Positions 22,843 through 36,780 of a stretch of 64,000 nt of DNA are shown here, piece by piece (positions within the stretch are counted from its first letter, which is position 1; each line of letters opens with the position of its first letter). Both the position numbers and the translations under genes were made by a program. Origin of the DNA: Stemphylium vesicarium (lineage: Eukaryota > Ascomycota > Dothideomycetes > Pleosporales > Pleosporaceae); the NCBI GenBank assembly GCA_004380135.1, contig QXCR01000047.1, positions 62,001 to 126,000 of the forward strand, written 5' to 3'. Under the pieces are notes generated by a model. It did no database searches, was not told the origin of the DNA, and saw only the letters and a list, made by a program, of their open reading frames with translations.

Positions 22843-24204
22843 CTAGGCAAAGCTCAATGTCAATGCAGGCTCAATGCGACCAACACATTCTCCAAAACCG
22901 ACGAGAGCTTCTTCATCTCCGCCACATACACCCCGGATAGTAATTTCATCACCATCCTCAAGGAAGATCCTCTTCTCGCCACCTGCAAGGGCGATTGCGT
23001 CTTTCCCATTGTTACTTTGCTCTAAGAAGCTTCCGTACTCGGCTGGGGTACTCCCACTAATGGTGCCAGAACCCAGTAGGTCTCCGGGTTGGAAAGGACA
23101 TCCGGTAATTGTGTGGTGTGCTAGCATCTGTGGGAAGGACCATAGCAGGTTTCGCGCATTCACTCTAGATACAGTGGTTTTGTTTCCGGATGATGCTGGT
23201 AAAAATTAGCATTTCATGTGTTGTGTATGTGGATCTGGGGGATGCATACTTTTGATGTCGACTTCAAGGTTGATATCGTACACGGTATTTTCGTGCTTTT
23301 CTTTCAGATAGGGAAGTACTTCGGAATCGTTCTCGAGACCCTTCGTCTTGAATTGTTCTAGTGCATCTGCGAGTACAACCCACGTGCTGATCGTCGTGCC
23401 AAAGTTCTTTGCATTGAAAGGCCCTAGGGGTACATATTCCCATGCTTGAATGTCTCTTGCTGACCAATCGTTCATTAGTACCACACCAAACAGATTTTCC
23501 TCTGCCTTTTCAATGGGTATTGGCACTCCTTGTTCGTTTGAGCCGCAAACAAACGCTCCCAGTTCCAGTTCAATGTCCAGCTTCTTACAAGGGCTGAATG
23601 TAGGCACCTTCTTCTCCACCGTGGGGTTCAGCAATATTTGGCCATTGGGACGTCGGATTGGCGTCCCCGATGGTACTACTGAAGATGCTCGGCCATGATA
23701 ACCAACCGGCAGGTGTTTGTAGTTGGGCTGTAAAGCGTTCTGAGGACCTCTGAATATAACACCGCAGTTGTAGGCATGGTTCATTCCCGCGAAGAAATCG
23801 GTATAGTCGCCAATCTTGAAGGGAAGGTGGGAGCGGATCTCTTTGAGAGGCAACAGAACCTGCTTCTGAAGAGTGGAATTGTTCTTCAATACGTCTGGAT
23901 AGGTAGTATCCTCGGAGAAAACACTCTGAATATACTTGCGGACGACAGAATGGATTGGGCGCCCGAGCGCAGCAAACGCATTCAGTGAGGGCTCTGAGAA
24001 TACGGCCTGATGTGGCTGGATGATGGAGAGTCCTGAGAAGCCATTGTTCGCTGCAAAGGCTTCCAAATCCAGGGCATGGTCTCCGATGGCAACCGCGACT
24101 CGTGGAGCGGTCGATGAAGTAGTCGAAATAACGCCAAATGGGATATTGGCTAACGAGAAGTGCGAACCGCGAGGTATGCTAAACCAGGACCGCAGTGAAG
24201 CCAT
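22843..24204 (-). CDS. fahA: Fumarylacetoacetase
   Basis: Two exons (24204-23250 and 23195-22843) with a 54-nt intron encode 435 residues. The product hydrolyses fumarylacetoacetate to fumarate and acetoacetate, the last step of tyrosine and phenylacetate degradation. Metal and catalytic regions are visible: YTDFFAGMNHAYNCG, KKLDIELELGAFVCG with the two glutamates, and VLMNDWSARDIQAWEYVPLG with the aspartate. The C-terminal exon carries QPGDLLGSGTISG, the fold's signature. The N-terminal FAA domain precedes these. The gene is divergent from hmgA over a 641-bp intergenic region, which suggests joint induction by aromatic amino acids. Confidence 0.95.
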
Positions 24205-24845
24205 TGTGGTGCGTGTGTGTGTTGTGATGTTGATGTTTTCTGGACTAAGGTGGGATGATTGGATGTTGACGCAATGTGACTGCCGACAAGCTGTAGTACT
24301 TCAATACGGTACTCGTCCGATAGTATCAATAGAATGATTTGCAATCCAACCACACAAAGATCCTTGCCGAAATGAACAAAGAGATGACGATAATGGTCAG
24401 GCACGGAATTTCGGCCCCATAATCACCCTCTCCTCGCGTTGTCGTGCTCTCAATGCGCCGACGGCTTGCGACGGAACAGGGATGGAGGCGGGTAGGCAGG
24501 CTCGGAAAGGTTCCGTCATTTGCCAGCGGACCAGGATCTTTCCTTCTCCACCTGTGGGGTAGGCCGACATGAACGCTCTCGATCATGCAACACTACTCCG
24601 CTTTGCTCTTGCGACGCGACAAACGACGGAATCTGAAGCCGCCCATTACCGCACTGCGCAGGGGAGCCATGGCCGAGGTGCAGATGGATTATTTCCATTA
24701 CGACCCTGTGCTTCCACTACTTCCGTGGGGCCATTACCGTACTTAGATTCAAGACGACCGTAGTGCGCAACTAGGTTGACGCATAGTGCTCTGCTTTCCG
24801 ACAAGAAGGTACTGAAGGACTAACCAGCATTTCACGCCATTCACG
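24205..24845. promoter_or_regulatory. Shared divergent promoter of fahA and hmgA with CGG/CCG inverted repeats
   Basis: This is 641 bp between head-to-head genes of one pathway. It contains CGGAAAGGTTCCG at 24503-24515, which is an exact CGG-N7-CCG palindrome, and CGG-N9-CCG at 24627-24641. Such inverted triplets are typical targets of fungal Zn2Cys6 activators. In Aspergillus the pathway is controlled by HmgR, a Zn2Cys6 protein, but the HmgR target is not known to me, so binding is inference. Confidence 0.5.
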
Positions 24846-26315
24846 ATGCCGTCTACGCAATTCTCTTTCAAGGAGAAGTACCGATACCAGAACGGCTTCA
24901 ACTCATACCACGAGTACAGACTCCCGAGCTGCGTCTGACTGATCGCTACTAACAACGACAGGACTGAAGCAGTAGAGGGCGCACTACCAATCGGTGCAAA
25001 CTCTCCACAGAAGCCCCCATACGGCCTATACGCTGAGAAGCTCTCGGGAACCGCCTTCACAGCGCCCCGGCACGAGAACCAACAATCATGGCTCTATCGC
25101 ATCCTGCCATCGTGCGGCCACAGCAACTTTGAGGCTCGCGAATCGAAGACGTTTAACACGAACCCCGAGAACAAGCCATGGGAGCGGATTCACTACATCC
25201 CAAACCAGCTTCGATGGGACCCTTTCGATCTCGATGAGACAGTAGACTGGGTGCACTCTCTTCATCTCGTAGCTGGTGCGGGTGATCCTACGATGAAGTC
25301 AGGAGTCGGATACTTTATATTTGCGGCAGGAAAGGATATGGAAGCCAACGAGGCCTTCTACTCGGCCGATGGCGACTTCCTAATCGTGGCCCAGCACGGT
25401 GTGCTTGACATCCAGACTGAGCTAGGTCGCCTTGTCGTGCGCCCAAACGAGATTTGTGTTATCCCGCGTGGTATCCGATATCGCGTCACGCTTCCTGAAG
25501 GCCCTGTGCGAGGCTACATTTTAGAGCTGTATCAGGGTCATTTCCAGCTTCCCGAGCTCGGGCCCATTGGCTCCAACTGCCTCGCCAACTCGCGAGACTT
25601 CCAAGCGCCCGTAGCCGACTTTGACGAAGACACGGAAACTGAATGGCAGGTTCTCGCAAAATTTGCCGGACATCTATATGCCGCGAAGCAGAAACACACG
25701 CCTTTCGATGTGGTGGCATGGCATGGCCTCTACTACCCTTACAAGTACGACCTGGGGCGCTTCAACACCATAGGCAGCATTTCGTTTGATCATCCAGATC
25801 CCTCCATTTTCACTGTTCTCACGGCGCCATCCGACCATGTGGGAACTGCAGTAGCAGACTTTGTCATATTTCCACCTCGCTGGCTGGTGGCCGAAGGTAC
25901 CTTCCGGCCACCATGGTATCACCGTAACACCATGTCGGAGTTCATGGGTCTTATCGGCGGCCAATACGACGCAAAAACGGGTGGAGGCTTCCAGCCCGCT
26001 GGTGCATCTCTACATAACGTCATGTCTGGCCATGGGCCTGACGCTGCGACTCACGAAAAGGCTTCGAATGCTGATCTGCAGCCCAACAAGGTTGGAGAAG
26101 GTAGCATGGCGTTCATGTTCGAAAGTTCATTGATGATTGGCGTGACGGATTGGGGCCTCACAAAGTGCCAGAAGATCCAAGAAGGCTACAATGCGGAGAG
26201 CTGGGAGCCGCTGAAGCCGCACTTCAAGAGCTCTGACAAGAAGATTAGCAACGGAGTCTCACCGCTGGCGGCGGGACCCGAGGGCGATAAGGCGCAAGTG
26301 CCTCACTACACGTGA
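24846..26315 (+). CDS. hmgA: Homogentisate 1,2-dioxygenase
   Basis: Two exons (24846-24913 and 24962-26315) across a 48-nt intron (donor GTACAG, branch CTAAC) encode 473 residues. The product opens the ring of homogentisate to maleylacetoacetate with Fe(II). The join restores the N-terminal block [16 protein letters not shown]. Iron ligand regions are [16 protein letters not shown] (His and Glu) and [17 protein letters not shown] (His). [18 protein letters not shown] belongs to the cupin core. The C-terminus extends about 25 residues beyond Aspergillus HmgA with a Lys/Ser/Gly-rich tail; a splice at the GTGAGT overlapping the stop codon is a less likely alternative. Confidence 0.95.
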
Positions 26316-28243
<1,928 letters not shown>

Positions 28244-29402
28244 ATTTCTTATTGTACAGCGTTTGGGAAGTTTCAACACGACGTTATGAACTGGGATGAT
28301 ACCACTTCGAAAAGTTATTTGTCTTCAACGGCATAGCATCGAGCCTGGGGCTCGACGGGGTTCGGTCGTTCAAAAGGCGTTGTTTGCATATCATCTACTT
28401 GACCCTTCAACCATGGTCAGGAAGAGGATGATACCCCCCATGTAAGAGTGCGATATGGATAAGATAGACTGCGTTTCTACACGCAGCGAGAACAGTAACA
28501 GCCTGACCTTCAATTGGCAGACTTCAACAATGAAGAGTAATGACGGGCCTCCATACCCGCCTTCGACAATCACTGCCTCCTTCTCAAAGTACATGTGATG
28601 CGATATGCTGCTACCCGAACTCACTCTAGATACATGTCCAGCTTTGTCTTGGGCTCCCAGCATATGCATGAAAAACCCTTTGGGCCGTCTTTGACATGTT
28701 GACATCTGTAGTGCCTGTCCTACATCAAACGTTGTCCGTTATCGTCCTCCACTGGATCTGCTGGAAGACGCACTTACGTCAATCGCAGCAGCCTCTCCTT
28801 TCACAGCAGGTACATCCCACGTCTTGGGCCCCAAAAAGGCTCAGACTAGAGATGTGTCTTGCCTCTCGACGCATCGGGCCGGAAGCATGTGTTTATATTT
28901 ACTGTCTCTACTGCATGCACGCCATGTTGGATACTTCCCGCTCTACATATGCCGTACATGCATGCATGCATATATGTATCGGCCCGCTTTCTATCCAACG
29001 TGTCGACGACGACTATGACGGGTTTTACTGTTACGACAGGTAAAGAGGGGGGAGGCGCGAGGTGCTTTGACGTTTGGTGCCATGTAGCTAGGTATGTACG
29101 TACGCGGGAGGGTTTTCGCGTAGGGGAAGTGCAGGAGTGGTGTTTTACGAACGCGTCTATGGAGGGACGAGTTGTATTTAGGGATGGGATTGTTAGTGAG
29201 GATAGTAGAATGTGATATCATGACTCTACGCTGCTGTCTACATCACCGCCAAATTCGACGAGCTTTAGATGTAAGATGAGGAGTTTTTCCTTCTGTATGT
29301 GACACATAACGACAACGACAACGATACCGTTAACGCCACCGCCGATCCTCCTCCTTTCCTCCTCAGCTTTGACCCCCCCCCATCCCCTCTCTCATCGTTC
29401 TC

Positions 29403-29434
<32 letters not shown>

Positions 29435-30184
29435 GACAATCGTTCCACAACCCATGCCACAAATATGCACCTTTCCGCATTCTCAGCCCACTGCATGGCA
29501 CTATACAAACGAACATGCAAGGTACAGCGAGAAGGAAAAAAAGAAAAAGCAAGGAGAGAGAAAAAACGAGTCCAACGTTTCATGTGTCATGCGTTACTCA
29601 GCCGAGAAACATGTCGTGGTTCCGGATACCTGGTTTGCGTTGAGACAAGGACAGACATGGTGAACTCAACAGATCACGACAGGGTCTTCGTGTGCGTGTA
29701 CGCGTGTGGGGGTGGGGGTGTCAATGAGGAAAAGCTTGTGACGCGCACGAGACAAGGGGAGGTTGCGTGAGGCGTAAGAACATTCTTGTGCATATGGTTA
29801 TGACGAAACGAAACGAAAAAAAAAAGATATTACAATTTATCGCGGCCTTGTGGAGGAAGAAAAAAGCGCGCTTCGGCTGCTACTACTGCTACTGCTATAC
29901 AAGGCATATGTACGACTTGTCGGTAGATTATTTGCAAATAAAGAAACAAACAATTACAGTGAGAACCCTATGATGCCGACGCTTGCTATGGGGGGAAAGA
30001 GAACATCCACTACCGTGTCTGGAAAGTGGCAATTGGACCCAATGTTGAGAGGTATCAAGAACAGTAGGAAAACGATGAGTTGGCCGGTGCTTTTGTTCAT
30101 CGGCGGGTAGTGATGCCGCGTGTGAAACATCAAGAGAAAGCAAGGAAACGCCACCAATATTACAACGGCAATCAACGCCGCATT
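28244..30184. other. Long intergenic region with a CA microsatellite
   Basis: About 1.9 kb between the SAH1 3' end and the WHI2-like 3' end (convergent). It holds a CA repeat (29403-29428), purine-rich and CT-rich tracts and a GCATGCAT run near 28957-28973. No gene is supported. Long 3' UTRs of the two convergent genes probably cover part of it. Confidence 0.45.
29403..29428. repeat. (CA)13 microsatellite
   Basis: Thirteen uninterrupted CA units followed by TATATAG, in the intergenic region between SAH1 and the WHI2-like gene. Confidence 0.95.
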
Positions 30185-31775
30185 TTAGCGAAGGCCGATG
30201 ACGCTCTAGAAGCCGATGTTAGTATAGTCGGTGCCCGTGGTTAGAGTAAACATACCATTTCCAGCGTCCAGACCCTCCTTATCCACACCTTGAGCTTGCC
30301 CTCGACGCCTCTGACATTGTCAAGCTCTACACCCTCCCACCAGCAGCGACGGGCGGGCTTCCTCCAGAATAGGAGCAGCTTTTGCGCCATCCCGACAGCG
30401 TTGCTGTTGGCAAGGTCGTTACCCTTAATGTCGGTCCTCAAGCGTGCAAGGGCAATGCTGCAGATGACAGCCTTATTGGGTTCGCCGGCACGGTGGCCCC
30501 AGCGGTCGTCATGGTTGAAGCCGCTGCATCTTGTTAGCTTTTGATCAACGTGAGCGCTATGATGATCTCACCCTGCAGTCAACATCTCGATTAGGTGCTG
30601 CTCGGTCGTTCCTGGTTCTTCGCTCTTCCTGAGTCCAGAGAAAATGCCGTCCTGTCTTAGCAATGCTTCACCCGCCGCGCGCTTGACCTCAATCATCTCA
30701 GGCTGGGTAATATCGCGGTGCGGTGGAATGGCATAGAAGTCCAGATCCTCACGAAGGACAATTATACCGGCGCGGTCTTGCAGCATGTCCCTGGCGGAAC
30801 CATGCATGGGCTCAATTGGCACAGCCTCAGCAGGTGCCTCCGGGGCTGCCGTCGGGGAAGGAGGCGACGCAGGAATAGTCTGCGCTACGGTGCGGAAGAA
30901 TTCCAGCATGTATTGCAGGGAGTTTGGGTCATACTGCGAAGGGTATATATTGTCAGATAAATATAATGCGGGGTTGGAGAGGTGATGTAGAATCTTGGCC
31001 ACTGGAGCCAGAGGGACGGGAGAGGAGGAAGAAGAAACAGGGTTACCAACGTCGACTGGGTATACATCTCCTTCGTGGTAGGAGTTCATGTGGCCATCGG
31101 GAAGCAGGCCATTAGGGAAGAGAGAGAGAAGGACGAATTCAGGGAGGGTTAGAAGCTCGTCGCGCGACAGGGTGAATCGCGTGCCCCTGTATCCATGGTT
31201 AATTCCTAGATGTTTTGCCTGTTTGCGAAATGGCCATACCTCAACTCCAAAGTGATGTTCTCATCAGATCCACCGAGCGTGTTGATTGGCGGCCCAGCGC
31301 TCGTCTGCGATACCTGAGTGATGATACTCGCGGGACCTCCTGCTGAAGCCATTACGTAGGTAAACGAGTCGAGCGGACTTGAGCCTTCGCTGTAGGGCGG
31401 TGGTGGTTCGCCGTCGTCGAGATCCTTGCTGCTAGAGCCGTCCTTTGTGTCGTGCGGAAGCGCGGCTTTGGTGGCAGCTACAGTGGCGGCCGAAGAAGAC
31501 GATTCGGTGAAGGCAGGCGCAGATGTAAATGCGGGCGGCGACTCGTCTTCTGCTGCTTCCCCGAGCTTGTTGCGCTCCTCAGCGTCGTCGGACGGAAAGA
31601 AGAGGGAGGAGAAGGGAGGCGGGTATGGCGATTCGCCGGCTGCAGTCGATGTTGCCGTGTTGTCGTCGGGAGCGAATGAATAGCGCGAACGCGACGAGTT
31701 GCGGTCGCTGGGAGTCGGAGGCAAAGGAGTGACTACGGACAAGCCGTCTGTGCTGGAGGACTGCGAGCGAGACAA
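30185..31775 (-). CDS. WHI2-like BTB/POZ-domain regulator
   Basis: Minus-strand exons 31775-31240, 31186-31051, 30933-30572, 30523-30256 and 30205-30185 join in phase (introns 53, 117, 48 and 50 nt). An N-terminal Ser/Pro/Ala-rich disordered region leads into RGTRFTLSRDELLTLPEF, NSYHEGDVYPVD, then YDPNSLQYMLEFFRTV, the BTB-like fold of fungal Whi2 proteins, and the protein ends in MSVIGLR. Whi2 links nutrient status, stress response and TORC1 restraint in yeast. The 117-nt segment 30934-31050 is in-frame and stop-free; it is an intron by comparison with the family, but its donor would be GTTGGT. The frame continues upstream of 31775 without an ATG, so an additional 5' exon is likely and the start is unresolved. 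Confidence 0.75.
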
Positions 31776-32257
31776 GGTGCCGGTAGCTGTGCGTATTGGA
31801 CGGCACAGATGATGAGCTCGAAGGGGCAGGCGCGCTAGTAGGCGCTGTCAATTAAACGTGAGCGCGCGGGGACGACGAGACAGCTACGCGCATCAGACTT
31901 GGGGGGAAGTGGTGGGTGGTGGATGGGCTTGCGGCGACGGGCAGAGCAGGGCAGGGCAGGGCAATGTTTGCTCGCTCTGTTGTGTTGTCGGGAGAGGTGG
32001 AGAAGCGTATGATGAGGTGGTTGTGCCCTGGACGCGGAGCCAGCCCTGGTAATGAGTTCAGTCGGCCTCTTTGGGCCTAGCGTACCATCCAACCTGACAA
32101 CGTTCCAAGGTGCCCCAAGGCAGGCGCACCTGGGAAACACCAAGACCACGTCGTTACATGTCTATATATCGCACTGGTCAAACCGTCAAGCTCAATTGTG
32201 TATTTGATTGAAATGTCGTTTCATCCGTCTACAACTGCACATTTATCAACCCACTGC
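31776..32257. other. Upstream region of the WHI2-like gene
   Basis: This probably includes the missing 5' exon and the leader of the WHI2-like gene. A CAG acceptor is visible at the complement of about 31849, and an ATG near the complement of 31893. The 31930-31970 stretch carries a short tandem 'gcagg' repeat. The rest is the flank between this gene and the GCN20 3' end. Confidence 0.4.
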
Positions 32258-34615
32258 CTAGTGCTTCCGCACGACACCCGCCTCGTTTGCCTGTGCTGTG
32301 ATACGCCGCTTGTAGTCCTTGACGGTTCCGTCAAAGTGCTCAATCGTTCCGTTGTCGCACACCCACAAGCTTGTACAGACATTCTGCAGCATAGTGACGT
32401 CGTGACTAACCATCAGTACACCACCCTGGAACGTCCTCAATGCATCCGAAAGCGCGTCCATAGCCTCGATATCCAAGTGGTTAGAAGGTTCGTCGAGAAC
32501 CAGGATGTGTGGGTTCTGCAGGGCCAAGCACGCGAATGCAACACGTGACTTCTGACCTCCAGACAGCAGTGCCATCTTCTGCAGACCAGTCATACCCGTG
32601 ATACCAAACGCACCAAGGTGACGACGGTACTCTTCGTCTGCCCTTCCGTGGTATTGTTTCGACATGAATCCCACGGCGCTGTCGTTTAGATCCAAGGCGT
32701 CGACGTGATGTTGTGCGAAGAAGCCTACGCGCAGCCTTGGGTTTTGCGAAATGATGCCAGTCGTTGGCGAGAGCGCGCCAATGAGCAGCTTCAGTGCAGT
32801 AGTCTTGCCGGCACCGTTGGGTCCTACGATACCGATACGGGAGTCGAGCTGCACATCCAGGTCTACGTTCTTCAGCAGAATATTGTCCGGGCTGTACCCG
32901 AATGTGACACCACTCATCTGAATGATAGGTGGTGACATCTTCTCCACCTCGGGGAACTTGAAGTGCACCGAGTACTCTGCCTCTGGGGCTGTAAGGACAG
33001 GCATCTTCTCCAACTTCTTGATTCTCGACTGAGCCTCCGAAGACTTTGCCGCATTGTACCGGAACTTGTCGATGAAGGCCTGTAGATGGGCACGCTCCGC
33101 CATCTGCTTTTCGTACTCACGAACTGCTGTCTTACGACGCTCTTCCTTGGTCGCGTAGAACGAGTCAAAGTTACCGCCTTTGTAGTAGTCCAGTCGCTCA
33201 GAGTGCTGGTGAATAATATCCGTTGCTACTTCGTTCAAGAAGGCTCTGTCGTGAGAAACGACAAGCACAGTGCTTGGATAGTCTTGCAGGTAGTTCGCCA
33301 AGAACGTAATCGAGGGGACGTCCAACATGTTCGACGGTTCGTCGAGTAGCAACAAATCAGGCTCGCAGAAGAGGGCACGGGCAAGCGCCAATCGCATTCT
33401 CCATCCTCCGGAGAATGTCTTTGTAGCAAACTGTTGTCGCTCTTGTGAGAAACCAAGACCAGCAAGAATACTAGCTGCTCTGGATTCTGCCTTGTCTGAC
33501 TCCATCTCTGCAAGCTTGGAGTGGATATCGCTCAATGTTGTGTCCAGGCCTTCACGCTGCGTGTCCAATCTCGCAGCGTCGGCAGAAGTATCCGCCATAG
33601 TGGCACGCTCTGCCTCGAGCTCGTTGAGCTCCTTGGAGATTTTCTACCCGGGTCAGTCGGTGTCTAGTCACTTGAACATATTGACATACCTCTTGCTCTC
33701 TAAGAAGATGTTTGCGCCAGACATCGGCGTCCAGAACAGCCTGCAGCGCGGGGGTGTCATCTCCAGTAATCTGCGCTAAAGGTTAACCAATGCCACTCAG
33801 GCAGATATACAATTTTCGCTCACCTCTTGTTCCACGTGGAGAATAGAGATATGCGTCGGAATGGCCACCTCACGGCGAGCAAGCGCCCTTAGCAATGTAG
33901 ATTTACCAATACCGTTCTGACCAACCAGACCATATCTCCGACCATAGGCAAGCGTCAGGGAGCTATCTGTCAGGATGCGGAGACCAGGCATAGAAATGTC
34001 AAAGCTGTCAATCTTGATGTCTTTGCTCTTGGTGTTGGATTCACCCAGCTGCAGCGGGTTGACTGCCATGTAGAACTCTTCATAGCTCTGTGCCTCGTTC
34101 GGCTCATTGAGAAGCTTAGATGCCTCGTATTCAACATTCTTGAACTCCTTGCGGTCTTGCTTGGCACGTAGTTTACGTTCGGCCTTCTCGAGCTTTTTGC
34201 GATCGACTCTGGACTCGACCTTACGGGTGTTGGCAGACTCAAGATCGACTGCACCACCCGCAAGGCCCATGGTAGAGGAGATGTTCCTCGAGGACCCCAC
34301 GTGAATGGCCTGGTCAAGTTTCTTGGCCGAGGGCGCCATCTGGCGACGCTCACCATCGGCGCCATTGGCTGAGTTCAACCGGGCAATGAACTTGTCAACA
34401 AGGTTCTGGATGCTTGTCTCATTTTGGCTTGAGAGATCTCCGGAAGCCGATAAGAGCAATGCGCTCACGGTGGCCGCAGCTTCTTCGAGCGGTGAAGGGG
34501 CATTAGGGTCCGAATCAGACGTGAACTGGTTGGCGGCATGGGTTAGGTACCCCGCCGAGTACTCTGACAGCACGGGGTCAATGTTAGGGATTTGGGTTCT
34601 GATTTCGGACTCCAT
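32258..34615 (-). CDS. GCN20: ABC-F ATPase GCN20 (translation regulator)
   Basis: Three exons (34615-33824, 33770-33690, 33643-32258) with 53- and 46-nt introns encode 752 residues, the length of yeast Gcn20. Two ABC cassettes without membrane spans define the ABC-F class. Cassette 1 has Walker A GQNGIGKST (about residue 232), signature FSGGWRMRLALARALF and Walker B LLLLDEPSNMLD. Cassette 2 has GPNGAGKTT, LSGGQKSRVAFA and ILVLDEPSNHLD. The linker is rich in charged residues, as in the family. Gcn20 binds ribosomes with Gcn1 and is needed to activate the kinase Gcn2 in amino acid starvation. The N-terminal domain of about 200 residues ahead of cassette 1 distinguishes it from ARB1 and elongation factor 3. 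Confidence 0.93.
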
Positions 34616-36780
34616 AGTCGCGGGTTGAATGGGAGATCCTGGATTGTGCGTTGTCCCACAGTGTCAATGTCGCCGACGGTCGATCGGACAGTGGCGTTAT
34701 TGGAGAGGTCGGAGCGCGCAGGAACACGTCTTGCTATCGAGTGCTAGAAGAAAGTTGGCGGAATAGCGGGGCAGTAGGCGTTTCTGCTTATTGTGGTGCT
34801 ACGGCAGATTGTCCAAGGCGAAGAACAAATTGACGTGGGAAGCCGAATGTGGAGTCATGGTTTCTAGAAAGAGCGGGCGGCAGCCAATCAGGGCGCGGGT
34901 GCCGACTGCCTATCAGACATGACAACCCATTTCTGCATCTGTGGATTTGCGAGAGGCGGATCTGCACCGCGCGTCTGGAGGCGCTCTAGCAGTGATGTGC
35001 TCCCAGGATCGCGCCGGTTGCTCGCATTTCTGTGTTCCAGCGGGACAATACGCATTGCACAGTCTTCCGCCAGCAGTAGGCAGCAAGCGACGGGAGGCGA
35101 GCAGCTCGCCCAGCCAGCCAGCCTTCAGCTGGATACGCTCTCGTATTCAAGGCCACTATGGCCCAGAAAGAGGGACACAACCGTCTCGATAGTCTACAGA
35201 GAAAAAAGCTTCTGGCTTATGTTCTGACTGACCATGGTTGTCAGCTTCCTAGGGTCGGGCACCAGCCCGCCTTGGCCACGGTACGCATATGTGATCCGAT
35301 CATATTATTTGACTTCAACAACAAGGTACAGAACCACGGATGCCGGCATGCTGCCTCGGTGGATATCACGCAGTGCGCACATTACCGGAAGCGGCACCTT
35401 GAGACAGAATTTGCTGGCTGGCAGGCTCGAGGACCCCCATTTCCGTCCTATCCTCAACCCATGTTCCCGCTGCTCTCGACTTCTCCGCTCCGGGGCTGAC
35501 GTGCTCTGCGTTTCGGTTTCGGCTATCAAGGATGTTGACGATGAGCAGCTTGCCCCAGAAGTGCAATTGGTGCGCGAATAAGGCCATGTTCTGCAATATC
35601 CACCGGGCGGCATGCCCCAGACGGAGCCGCTTCTTGTTCCGAGTGCGTTGCTGCTCGCATGTACCAGAGTTCTTGTGCCGTTGGGTCTACCGAAAGCTGG
35701 CGAGGTACATGCGATAGCTTCGTGGCTGGGCGTGCTAAGGCATATCTCTCGCTACCATCGATGGGCTACATAAGCCGGTTGACACTTGGGGACGCCGCGA
35801 TCAGCAAACATCTCCACCAGGCTTGCAGGGATGTCTCCAGGCCGTTCAGCGGGCGGCTGCCAATCACCGTGTGTCGTGACGAGCGCCCGGGATGGTCTCT
35901 GGTACACTATATTTGGGTAGCCTCTGATGGGGAGGGGTTCTCTGTGCAATGTCCCTGATTCTTGTTGATGGTTACTCGGCGCTAAACTTGGTTTAACAGA
36001 TTCGCGCAACGTGGTGATACTGGGCACCACAGCAGCATCTCACGGCCCGTGACCGGCTTGTCGTAGAATGAGCACGCACGAAGACCAAGTGGCCTGGGGT
36101 CTGTCGCATGGTGCGTCGATGCTCGCCCACGCAGCGTAGAGCTATGACGGAGCAAAGTGAGGCATGGGGTCTGTGTCGCCTCCGTGTTATGTTTCGACAT
36201 GCCGCTATCAGCCCTCGTCGGCGGCATCTCGCTAATCCCAATGAGCGCTGGGTAGCCCTGTACGTAGATCCCAGAAGCAACAAGCACTGGATTTCTTCAG
36301 TCTTCCGTCCGCTCCTCGTCGAGCTCCACCTCTCTGCTTCAGCCCGTCGTGGGACTTGTGCCGTCCTTCCTTTGCCTCGCCGTGCAGTGCATTCCGCTTC
36401 CCGCAGCGCCTGATTGAGCCCCTCCATTTCCCGGCCGTCTATACTCGTGCAGCTCGCGATCCGTGGTTCCCAGGCACCTTGACATGCCATAATGCTCGAC
36501 TTGTCGTCACAAGCGCCTCGACGAGTGAGCTTTCCCCGGCGGCCTGGTTCTCAACGAGAATGAAAACAGTTCCATCGGTAAATACTACCCTGCGTCTCTC
36601 CAATCCATAGTCTGTATAAGACAGTATGCGCTGCATGGCCCTTGTTTTGTTTTGATATATCTCGACGCCTCTGATGCGTCTACATTGGAGCGCAGCTGCA
36701 CATTCCTTGTCCCACGTCGACTTGTCTCGTTTATAAGAAGTTGTACTAGGCGCCATGACTGACGGATTCATGTGATACAG
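34616..36780. other. Long region without a supported gene
   Basis: More than 2 kb between the GCN20 start and the large disordered-protein gene. Open frames of up to 165 codons occur on both strands but overlap one another in conflicting frames and show no domain. The first part should hold the GCN20 promoter. The end may hold a short 5' exon of the downstream gene: ATG at 36561 followed by a GTAAAT donor at 36579 and a TACAG acceptor at 36776-36780 would be in phase, but this is only a possibility. Confidence 0.4.

Noticed and set aside
35158..35581. Two overlapping plus-strand frames of about 115 codons
   Set aside because: The frames conflict and neither shows a protein-like pattern or splice context.
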